Assembly: GCF_030272615.1 (NCBI RefSeq)
Contig: NC_081412.1
Coordinates: 669,568,852 to 669,632,851, forward strand
Reading direction: 5' to 3'
Length of the DNA stretch: 64,000 nt
DNA from: Cryptomeria japonica
Taxonomy: Eukaryota > Streptophyta > Pinopsida > Cupressales > Cupressaceae
The notes under the pieces were generated by a model. The model saw only the letters and a program-made list of their open reading frames with translations, was not told the DNA's origin and did not search any database. Each line of letters opens with the position of its first letter. The first letter of the stretch is position 1. Shown here piece after piece: positions 55,085-64,000 of this stretch. The translations under genes were made by a program, and so were the position numbers.

Positions 55085-56640
55085 AAACCTTACAAGTAAA
55101 AATTGAGAAAAATGCATCCAAGTATTGCATTACTGGTTAAAATAGAATTACAAAAGTTGTTGGATGTAGGTTTCATTAGACCTACTGATTACGCAGAATG
55201 GATATCCAACCTATTACCCGTGACTAAGCCCATAGGAGGAATAAGAATTTGTATTGATTTCTGGGATCTAAATAAAGCTTGTCCTAATGATGACTTCCCG
55301 CTACCCAATATCAATATGATAGTTGACCTAATAGCTGGAAATGAAATGCTATCCTTAATGGATGGTTTTTCAAGATACAACCAGATTAAAATTGCACTAG
55401 AAGATCAACATAAAATGGCCTTTACATGCCCATGGGGAACATATTGCTAGAATGTGATGCCATTTGGTCTCAAAAATGTCAGAGAAACATACCAAAGAGC
55501 CATGACAACGTTGTTTCATGACATGATCCACAACACAATGGAAGATTATGTGGATGACATATTGGATAAATCACAAACAAGAGAAGGTCACCTTACGGTC
55601 CTTGCACACATATTTGATTGGTTAGAGTAGTATAATGTTAGACTAAACCTGAAGAAGTGTGTGTTTGGTGTAACAATAGGTAAATTGTTAGGGTTTATAG
55701 CATCAAACAGAGGAATTGAAGTAGACCCTACCAAATTCAAGGCAATCATTAATATGCAACCTCCATCAACACTTAAACAACTCAAAGGGTTACAAGGAAG
55801 ATTGCAATCCATAAGGAGATTCATAGCACAATTGGTAGATAAGTGTCACCCATTCCAGCATTTACTCAGGAAAGGAGTTACTTTTAAATGGATAGAACAA
55901 TGCCAAGAAGCTTTCCAAGCTCTGAAAGGTTATCTTTTAAACACACCAGTTTTAGTATCACCTACTCTAGGAAATTCTCTATTGTTATACATATCAGCAA
56001 CAAACTCAACTCTAGGAGCTCTATTGGCACAACATGATGAAAAAGGAAAAGAAAGAGCCATTTATTATATAAGTAGGAATTAGATGGGCTATGCACTTAA
56101 TTATACCCCTATAGAGAAAGCATGCTTAGCAGTAATCTTTGCATCCCAAAAGCTCAGACATTACATGCTAAGTCATAAGGTACAACTCATTGCACACTTT
56201 GACCCACTCAAGTACCTATTAAGCAAAGAAACATTGACCGAGTGGTTGGCTAAATGGGTCATGATCTTGATTGAGTTTGATATAGAGTACATAGATAGAA
56301 AGGCCATCAAAGGACAAGTTATAATAGATCAGTAAGCAAAGGCTTCTTTACAAGACAATCATCCATTACTCATAGACTTTCTAGATGAACCAGTGTTTAC
56401 ATTGACATCTTTAATGTGGAAATTATACTTTGATGGGTCATATACAAGTCATGGATCTGGAGTAGGGATTCTCTTCATTACTCCTCAAGGGGATTCTATA
56501 CCTAAATCAGTTAGGATAAATTTTCCATGCATAAACAATATAACCAAATATGAAGCTCTTCTTATAGGACTTTGTATAACTATACAGTGGAGAATACAAG
56601 AATTACAAGTCTATGGTGATTCACAATTGATTGTAAAATA
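55085..56640 (+). pseudogene. Reverse transcriptase and two RNase H domains of element F
   Basis: RT blocks: FIRPTDYAEWISNLLPV, ICIDFWDLNKACPNDDFPLP, LSLMDGFSRYNQI, and catalytic YVDD intact at 55547-55558. The first RNase H follows (LLLYISATNSTLGALLAQHD, YTPIEKACLAVIFASQKLRH, DPLKYLL). The second, archaeal-type RNase H starts LYFDGSYTSHGSG (near 56425), with KYEALLIGL and YGDSQLIV as further active-site blocks. In-frame stops at 55448, 55628, 56081, 56333 and 56639 disable it. Confidence 0.9.
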
Positions 56641-58156
56641 GGTCAATGATGATTACAACCTGAAGGATGACAAAATAAATCCTTATAAGAAGCTAGTAGA
56701 AGATTACAAAGAGCACTTCAGCAAAATTACTTTCGAATAGATCCCAAGGATACAAAACAAGGCAATAGATGCAATGACTGCCATAGGATCTCTTCTGAAT
56801 ATGTTTGCTAATGAAACTCAGTTTGAGTTCATCATAGAATAGTTGATGCTACCGACTTATGAGACTCCCCCATCAGAATATGTATGTACAATTGTGGGTC
56901 TAGAATCGCCTTGGTACAATGAAATATATACATATTTACATACTCAATACATGTCACCGGATCTGTCTAGAAATAAAAAGAAGACCTTTATTCATCAAGC
57001 ATCTAGATACACCATTATAGCTGATACTTTGTATAGAAAGGGCTTTGATGGAACTCTTCTCCAATTTCTTGATGAGAATGAAGCACATCTTTCTTTAAAG
57101 GAAGTTCATGATGGAATTTGCGGGGCTCACCAAAGTGGTCCACCATTGTCAAAGAAATTATTGAGAACAAGTTATTACTGGCCAACTATGGAAAAGGACG
57201 CGTATAAGTATGTACAAAAATGTAAACAATGCCAAATGCATGGAGACCTCATTCATGCACAATCATAAGATCTTCAACCCATTACATCACCATGGCCATT
57301 TTCACAATGGGGATTAGATCTAGTGGGTAAAATCAACCCTACTTCTTCCAATGGGCACAAGTTCATCTTAACAACCACTGAGTACTTTACCAAATGGGTT
57401 GAGGCAATTCCTCTTACATACACCACTTGAAAGCAGATATCAAAATTCATGCTCAACTACATTATATGTAGATACGGGATTCCACTATGCTTCGTGATAG
57501 GTAATGAATGTCCATTTAAAAACCAAGAAGTGAAATATTTGTGTGACAAATTTCACATACAACAGAGATTTGCCACGCCATATTATCCACAAAATAATGG
57601 ACAAGTAGATCCTACAAATAAAACAATATTAAAAATTATTAAGAAAGTTGTCACTGACACAGGATGAGACTGGCATCTCCAATTAAATCCTACTCTTTGG
57701 TCTTATAGAATAGGAGTACGCACACCTATAGGAGCAACACTATATTCCTTGGTCTATGGTACAGAATAAATACTCCCCATTGAAATAGAAATACCATCTC
57801 TAAGAGTTTCCTTACAGAACATCATATCAGAGGAAGACTATAGGGTAGTAAGGTTACAAGAACTAGAAACCCTAGATGAAAAAAGACAAACAACATTCAA
57901 CTATCTACAAGGATATCAAAATAGACTGAGACGGAGTTATAATAAAAGAGTCTACCAACGAACTTTTGAAGTGGGAGATCTAGTCCTTAAAGAGAATCAA
58001 AGGAACCTAGCAGAACAAGAAAAGCCAAGGAAATTAAAACCTAACTAGCTAGGTCCTTTCATCATAACAAGGGTTATAGGCAATGGAGCATATAAATTGG
58101 CTACCATGGAGGGAGATCCACTCTCTGACCCTATGAACAACATGCACCTTAAATGA
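56641..58156 (+). pseudogene. Integrase of element F
   Basis: The zinc-binding part is GICGAHQSG..YYWPTMEKDAYKYV..CKQCQ (57115-57240). The core has WGLDLVGKI (first Asp present), FVIGNECPF where the second Asp is replaced by Gly, and PYYPQNNGQVDPTNKTI, where the usual Glu is Asp. The C-terminal part includes RRSYNKRVYQRTFEVGDLVL and LGPFII. No chromodomain is seen, in keeping with Tat elements. Stops occur in several places; the frame ends at the TGA 58154-58156. Confidence 0.9.
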
Positions 58157-60413
58157 TATTATACCTAAGGGCTATGTAGTTTAGGTTTTTATTTTCCGCA
58201 TCACATATCATATTATTAAAATCATTACATCATATATAGTTTCTTTTTTAAATGTATCACATTCTCAAAGTTTTTACATTTTCATATAGCAACATCAATA
58301 AAACAAAGCCAACTATTCAAGTTTATCATTCATTTGCATCCTAGAGAAACAAGGGTCATCTCCTTTCTTAGATATTCAAACATGAAGTCTTTGAGACCCT
58401 AAGGTCATTCATTTACAACATTACCCTGTGGTGACACTTTACTTATGGTTGGGTAGTGATTTCATTATTTGAGACTTGTTAACAAAAAAATCTATCAATT
58501 ACTATATCTCAAACACAATAAATCTCTAATTCATTCTAGACACCTAGTTGATCATATGAATAGTGAAAAATCAAAAATTCTACTTCAGTGTCGTTGTAAT
58601 TGTCACACCCAAGTAGGTTTCATTACTTACAAGTCAAGGAAAGAAAAGAAAAAGAAAAAGAGATATGCCAAATATCCATCTCAAGGAAAAAGAGCAATGA
58701 TATATAACTGAAATATCATGTATACAAATGCAATAAAAAGCTTGACTATAGGAACATGCAAGTAACTCCATCAGGGCTATGAATGCCTACTAGCAATGGA
58801 GCAATATTTGAGAAATTACAGTCTATAATCTCGTTGAAGCTCTCAAGGCTTGCTGGCAGCAAGGCTCTTTTGAGGATTCTTTTGAAGTTAGGATAATCCA
58901 TGTAGCTAGTCATGTACGATGCTAAGGATCTTTAGTGAACACAAGAGCAAATTAACTCATCTACACACACATAGGCAAAAGAAGATCAAAGTTTCAAGAA
59001 CCAATGGCAAAGTTTTGTGCATCTCCATTTGTAAATCCTAGTCACTAAGTGTGTTGAATTGAATGTTCCAAAGGGCCTTAGGGATCGATTGACTTCTTAT
59101 CTATGAAATGTTTTGCACCTCCATTTCAATTGGTGTATTACAAATTCTCAAACAAACATAGTCAACCTTGTTCAAATAAGAAATACATCTTCATCATGCA
59201 TATTGCATTAACATAGGTCATGTCAAAAATTCATTTGTCTCCACATGCATTCTATAGATCATCATGTCATACAAGTTTGCACACTGGGGGCATAACTGAA
59301 AAAATCCAAAAAATCATATAATGTCCTAAAAAAATCAATACCTAAAATAGTGAAAACCATAAAAAAAATACCAAAAACATCTACAAAAAGTCTTGAAAAA
59401 ATCAATACCAAAATAGTGAAAACCATAAAAAATACCAAAAACATCTACAAAAAGTCCTAAAAAATCATCCAAAAACATTCAAATATGGAAAACATAACAA
59501 CCAAAAACATCTACAAAACAATCCTTCAAAAATCAAAAACATCTGTAAAATGTCCTAAAAAAATCAATCAAAAACATTCAAATATCGATCTACATAATCC
59601 AAAAACATTGACAAAGCTCTTGGAAAAGAACTAAAAATCAAAAAATCAATCAATCAAAAAAACTTGCAATAAAATGTCTTGTGAGAAACAAATACCCTAG
59701 CAAATATCTAGCAAACACTTTGCACGAAGTTAACAAAGGATACAACTATCCAGTCAAACATCTACAATCAACTGATCAAACTGTCTTATCAATTGTATCA
59801 TATCCATATCAAAGTGATCATTATCTTGTGTTAAATAGAAGAGGATACATTCAAAATCAGAAAGGTTAGTCTTAAATAGGGTCCGTAACTTTCTGAGATT
59901 AGACATTATCAACCATGACATCAAGCAACTAAGAATGAAGGCACAAGGTTAGTATGGCTACTGAATTTTATCCGGGTTAGTTTTTATCTTTTATCATTTG
60001 GTGACAGATATTGTTCATATGCTTCTCAAGGATGTCCACAAGTGACTAGAGGAGCTATGATGGGCATTATCTTTTTCTTTGTTTGTTGTTTGTGGTGTGA
60101 ACTGATGAAATTCTAGGGAAATTTCTCTAGTGGTTGTCTTTGATAGGAGCATGTAGCCATTGGATGCCACACATAACTCGACCCCTAGTGTAATTCCCAT
60201 AATGGAGGGTTCACTCCTTGTCTGGTACATCTTTGTTTCTATAATGAGATATCTTTACATCTTGGTTCCTTATACCCTGATGTGCTAAGCTTCATTTTTC
60301 AATAATAAGGCTTAGTGATGAATATATATTGTGCAATAAAATATGTGACATGGGTTCCTGATTCTTTCAATTTCATTCTCATCTCATTTTCTTATTGATA
60401 GTTTATTGATTTC
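58157..60413 (+). other. 3' non-coding region of element F
   Basis: 2.3 kb without a supported gene. It holds ACACTGGGGGCATAACTG (59280), an AT-rich array with ATGTCCTAAAAAA and CATCTACAAAAAG units (59300-59590), and the GGGTCCGTAACTTTCTGAGA block near 59880. These occur in the same order in element C (24500-25080). It ends where the Copia LTR begins at 60414. Confidence 0.6.
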
Positions 60414-60909
60414 TGTTGGTGTAAATAATTATTCATCATGGATATTATTACACTTACTTAAGTTTACTTAGGATAATGCATTTCATAGTAGTTTGGATAT
60501 GAGACACTTGGGTGTTTGTGCCACATTGGGATAGTGTGTGTAGGAGAAATTCCACCTCTTATGGTGTTGATCTTGTTATTACACTATCATATCCACTTAT
60601 TGTGGAGTGATAATTCCACCTTCGGTGGGTGATCCACCTCATGTGGAATATTATATTATTTCTCCTACCTACCCACACCTATTTCCTACCTACCCTTGTT
60701 TCTTATTGAGCCACATGTCATGTTTGTGTGCTCATACATATCCCTAGCCTTGCCTATATAAGCAGGCTCATCTACATTGTATGTAACAGAGATAATCCAG
60801 TTGATTGTTGATCATTTTTCTATTGATGAGAATACAGTTTATTCTTGTCCCATATTATGTCTCTATCTTGTACATTTCATTGACCTCTTGATCTTGGCAA
60901 AATCCAACA
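60414..60909 (+). repeat. 5' LTR of Copia element G
   Basis: TGTTGGTGTAA..AAAATCCAACA; 496 bp with good terminal inverted repeats. TATA box TATATAAG at 60755-60762. A TGTGGAGTG/GTGGAAT repeat block near 60540-60650 lies upstream of it. Confidence 0.95.
60755..60762 (+). promoter_or_regulatory. TATA box of element G
   Basis: CCTATATAAGCAGGC, in the expected U3 position of the LTR. Confidence 0.7.
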
Positions 60910-60921
60910 TGGTATCAGAGC
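60910..60921 (+). other. Primer binding site of element G
   Basis: TGGTATCAGAGC, directly after the LTR; exact initiator-tRNA site. Confidence 0.95.
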
Positions 60922-62554
60922 TATTGGAGTCTCATTGATTCGTCTTGAAGAGGCATTATTGTGACGCCAAGAGGCAGATCTGAGGAGCATCATCATTTGG
61001 AGGCGTCCTAGACCAGATCCGACCTCTCCATTGCGTCCGGAAGGCCGTTTCCATGAATTTTGGTTATAAAGTTGGCCTATTTTGGTGAGAAAATTTTTTT
61101 CTCCATTTTTGCCCTATTCATACGGATTTTCGAAAATATTTTATAATTTTTTCAAAAAAAAAATATTTCCTTGTTTCTGAAAAATTGTTTTCGAAAAATT
61201 GAAAAATCAAAAAAAAAAATTGAAAAAAAATTGAAAAGGCAAAAAAAAAAACAAAAAAAAAACTGTTTTTTGGGGGGTCCGCAGACCCCCCCCCGCGTGA
61301 CCCATTCTGCAGGTTGCAAGATTTGGTAGACGCCATACCTGTCAGCGCCTGCCGACGCTGTGTTCCCGACAGCGCCCGTACCGTCTACGCATCGACCCCC
61401 GCGAGCGTCCTCCGTCCCCACCGCGACCTTCCCGACGACGGCTCCCCCGTCCGCTGCTGCACCGTCTCCAGGAACCCCCGCCTCCTCTTCGGCGCTGCTC
61501 CTCCGCGGCCCACCAGCTCGGCACCCACACTGCCTCATCTCCTCCAGTGCGGCCTCCGGTGCCACTCCCACCTTCCTCTCAGGCAACTCCGCTCCACCGC
61601 CTCCGCCGGCCATAAAAACCTTCCAGCACCGCCAAGTCGATCAGACAGCGCCATGTGGCAAGACACGCAGCTAATCCATACGCCACATCAGCCCGCCACA
61701 TCAGCCCGCCACATCAGCTATTTCATACAGTACGGCCTGTACAGTCAGCACGCCATGCAGATTCTCCATACAGTGACACGCAGAATTCCGTACGCACAGT
61801 CACCCGGTTGTCCGTACAGTACAGACGCTCAGTCAGCCAGGCAGTGAAGTTTTGGTGACGGTCATACGGCCGTCAAATTTAATACAGTGACTTGCTGATG
61901 TCAGCACCATATCAGTAGGGTTTGAAAATTTTTGGACCCCCTCTCATTTGCATTTTTGATTTTGCAGTTCAACTTCAAATGGCCATAACTTGCTCATTTT
62001 TGCTCCTTTTTGGGTGCAATTTTTTTTGAAATGGGCTAGAATTTTGTGCTCTCCACAGTGGTTAAAGAATTTTTTGATTTTGATGCATGGATTTTTCAGA
62101 AAATGCAGTTTTTGGTGACTGTCCCTGAGTAATCCCAGTTTTTGCAACTTCAGAGGCTTCGTTTGGGGTCATCCGACCTCCTTTTTAGGTGCTGTTTTTT
62201 TTTAAAGTGCGTATTTTTTCATCTACTTTTACATGATGATATCAGATTGATGCCATTGTAAGTGGAAATTGTACTTTCATATCTTGGCCATTTTTGGCTC
62301 TCTTGGTACTTGTATATTTGCTTGAATCTCAGTTAGATTCATTGCACTATTGATTGAAGTCTCTTGTATCTCATTTTAGAAGTTGTAAAATTTTCATCAT
62401 AAGCCCACTTTGCCTTGTTTTGCAAGTGGCTCATTGTAATCGCACTAAGTATAAAGTGCCAAAATCATCACTTTAGGGGGGGTACTTTGATTGATTGAAT
62501 TTGGGGGGTGTCTCTTGTGCTTTTGTGCTCTTGTGTTCTTTCCTTCTTGCTGCT
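60922..62554 (+). other. Leader of element G with GC-rich block
   Basis: A 1.6-kb leader before gag. A poly-A/poly-T rich segment (61085-61265) gives way to a GC-rich, CpG-dense block (about 61275-61860) quite unlike the AT-rich surroundings. The block contains three exact 13-bp units CCCGCCACATCAG-like (61683-61723) and several CCGTACAGT-like units (61725-61830). It has open frames on both strands, but none looks like a protein; they are Ala/Pro/Ser or Gly/Arg-rich by composition only. It may be captured host DNA or a structural RNA region. Confidence 0.7.
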
Positions 62555-64000
62555 ATGGGTTCTTCTAAGTTTCCTCTCTTAACTCCACATAATTATGCTA
62601 CTTGGAAAATTGATGCATGGAGTAAACTTATGGAAAAAGGACTCACTCATTACATTGATGGAACTATTGTTGCTCCAGCTGATCCTAAGGCTGATCCAAT
62701 TGGTCACTTAGATTGGCTCACTAAAAATATCATGGCAATTGGTACCTTAAGAAAGTATGTATCAAAGGATCTCATTTTTCATATTGAGAAATGCACTCTA
62801 ATCAAGGATGCTTGGCAAAAGTTTCAAGACTTGTATGGTCAAGTTGATGAGATTAGGGGATATCAAATTGATAGTGATCTCACCATGTTAGATCCCAAGA
62901 ACTTTGATACTATACAAGATTATGTCACTAAGGCAAATGAGTTGAGGGCACAACTCAAAGATTGTGGCATTGATAAAAAGGATACTCAATTGATATTCAA
63001 CTTGATAGGGAAGCTTCCACAAGAATATGCAGCATTTGTTTCTAGTTTCCAAACTCATAGGATTACAATGGGTTCAAGCTACAAAATGCCTACATTTGAT
63101 GCTTTCAATGAAATGTTGATGATGGAACAAACTAAGTTGATAAGCATGGGCATTCTTAAGGCTTCTTCTAAGTCTCAAGCATTAGTAGCAAATCAAGGGA
63201 ACAAAGGAAATCAAGGAAAGGACAACTCAAACAAGAAGAAATGGCAATCAAAGCCTAAGGACAAAGCACCATCTTCTCCACAACAAGGAGATTCATCTTC
63301 TTCCAAGAAAGATAATTCACCAAAGAGAGAGAGACCTACTTGTGCTTATTGTAAAAAGATTGGTCATGAGGAACATCGTTGCCATACTAAGAAGATTGAT
63401 GAGCTCACACATATCATCAAAAAGCATAACATTGATTTGCCTAAAGTCTACAAGAAGGATGATTCATCAACTTCCACTTCCTCACATTCAAAAGGAAAAG
63501 GGCAAGCATTCATGGCTTCTACAAGTGGAAAGACTCACTCTTTTGGAACAAGAAAAGGAAAAGCTCTATGTGCTACAACAAATCATACTTCAGAGAGATG
63601 GCTTCTAGATTCAGGGGCTTCTCATCATATGGCATCTTCACAGTCTATGTTCTCTACATTTGAGCCTTGCACCATGCCACAAATTTTGATGGGCAATCAT
63701 ACATACATGGATGTGATTGGGAAAGGATCTATTGACATTGGGGATAACTCCTTCAATGATGTGTTGTGTGTACCCCACTTGACAAACAATCTCCTTTCTA
63801 TCTATCAAATCACACATGGCGCAACTAAGAGAGTTGTGGAGTTCACACCTGACTCAGTTTTTATTAGAGACATGGAGACTAGAGCTATCATTGCAACTGG
63901 GGTGGTTGATCATGCATCTCGGTTATACTCCTTTTTAGATTTTGTTGATGATGATGATTTCACATTTGATGATTCTACACATGATGATCACACTTATTGT
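62555..64000 (+). CDS. Copia Gag-protease (start of polyprotein), element G
   Basis: ATG 62555 starts MGSSKFPLLTPHNYATW, a typical Copia Gag opening with the NY.TW motif. The frame is open for 482 codons to the window edge. Residues 1-210 form the UBN2-type Gag core (including IGKLPQEYAAFVSSFQT near 150). A Lys/Ser/Gln-rich linker follows. A CCHC knuckle CAYCKKIGHEEHRC is at residues 263-276. The protease begins near WLLDSGASHHM with the catalytic Asp at residue 352. Integrase, RT and RNase H should follow beyond the window. The protein would package RNA and cleave itself into particle components. Lack of disabling mutations suggests recent insertion. Confidence 0.95.
   Translation, partial: MGSSKFPLLTPHNYATWKIDAWSKLMEKGLTHYIDGTIVAPADPKADPIGHLDWLTKNIMAIGTLRKYVSKDLIFHIEKCTLIKDAWQKFQDLYGQVDEIRGYQIDSDLTMLDPKNFDTIQDYVTKANELRAQLKDCGIDKKDTQLIFNLIGKLPQEYAAFVSSFQTHRITMGSSYKMPTFDAFNEMLMMEQTKLISMGILKASSKSQALVANQGNKGNQGKDNSNKKKWQSKPKDKAPSSPQQGDSSSSKKDNSPKRERPTCAYCKKIGHEEHRCHTKKIDELTHIIKKHNIDLPKVYKKDDSSTSTSSHSKGKGQAFMASTSGKTHSFGTRKGKALCATTNHTSERWLLDSGASHHMASSQSMFSTFEPCTMPQILMGNHTYMDVIGKGSIDIGDNSFNDVLCVPHLTNNLLSIYQITHGATKRVVEFTPDSVFIRDMETRAIIATGVVDHASRLYSFLDFVDDDDFTFDDSTHDDHTYC

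Larger units (their letters stand above)
50410..58156 (+). mobile_element. Tat-lineage Ty3/gypsy gag-pol (element F), decayed
   Basis: A nearly full coding region in the order Gag, CCHC-like motif, protease, G-patch, RT, RNase H, second (archaeal-type) RNase H, integrase. The dual RNase H arrangement is typical of the Tat clade of plant gypsy elements. The pol part lies in one frame from about 52685 to the TGA at 58154 with many in-frame stops. LTRs: a truncated 5' LTR at 47339-48413; the 3' LTR is missing because the Copia element at 60414 or the window edge intervenes. Confidence 0.9.
60414..64000 (+). mobile_element. Copia element G, 5' portion, apparently young
   Basis: It comprises a 496-bp LTR, exact primer site, leader and an open gag-protease frame of 482 codons that leaves the window. 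No stop or frameshift is seen, unlike every other coding element here. The bases before the LTR are ATTTC; the matching duplication would be beyond the window. Confidence 0.95.

Noticed and set aside
61152-61613. Long ORFs on both strands in the GC-rich leader
   Set aside because: Open frames in all directions reflect GC-rich composition; predicted peptides are Gly/Ala/Pro/Arg-rich with no motif.
63342-63608. 88-residue ORF near the right edge
   Set aside because: Shadow of the true Gag-protease frame starting at 62555, which runs off the window.

Overview
The window is plant nuclear DNA made almost entirely of nested LTR retrotransposons. I found no host single-copy gene, rRNA, tRNA or CRISPR array. 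Copia and Tat-type Ty3/gypsy proteins, TGGTATCAGAGC-type primer sites, AT-rich LTRs, several insertions inside one another and heavy decay at CpG sites suggest a large, repeat-rich seed-plant genome. A gymnosperm is plausible, but the sequence does not prove it.

Left part (1-38.7 kb). A decayed Copia RT-RNase H segment with its LTR (1-3479) is followed by a reverse-oriented LTR (3501-4753) of a second family, here called H. A long unrecognised plus-strand ORF begins at 6557 and is split by a 27.5-kb insertion (element B, 6897-34378, minus strand, perfect TATTG duplication). B is itself split by element A (8014-15964, minus, same superfamily as B) and by element C (17147-30064, plus, perfect GTATG duplication). 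Taking the insertions out on paper restores the reading frame at all three sites. The H ORF resumes at 34384.

Elements A and B are the most unusual units. They have Copia-like LTRs and primer sites but no protease, integrase or reverse transcriptase. Each carries two ORFs: a coiled-coil protein with four or five CCHC knuckles, and a protein of about 1,100 codons that I do not recognise. Element C is a 12.9-kb gypsy-type element without pol. It has an intact 771-codon sense ORF and, antisense near its 3' end, a decayed plant-mobile-domain (PMD) gene with its own TATA box and an intron.

Right part (38.7-64 kb). A set of broken Tat-lineage elements includes head-to-head LTRs (39974-42513), a second antisense PMD gene with the same 78-bp first exon (42895-45246), a pol fragment fused to an LTR (45615-48413) and a decayed full gag-pol (50410-58156) with protease, G-patch, RT, two RNase H domains and integrase. 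From 60414 to the window end lies the 5' part of a young Copia element with an LTR, primer site, a GC-rich leader block and an open gag-protease frame that runs off the edge.

Likely relationships: pol-less elements A and B would need enzymes from Copia relatives such as the one at 1-1555. C and the PMD carriers share 3' non-coding motifs with the gag-pol at 50-60 kb and probably depend on that lineage.
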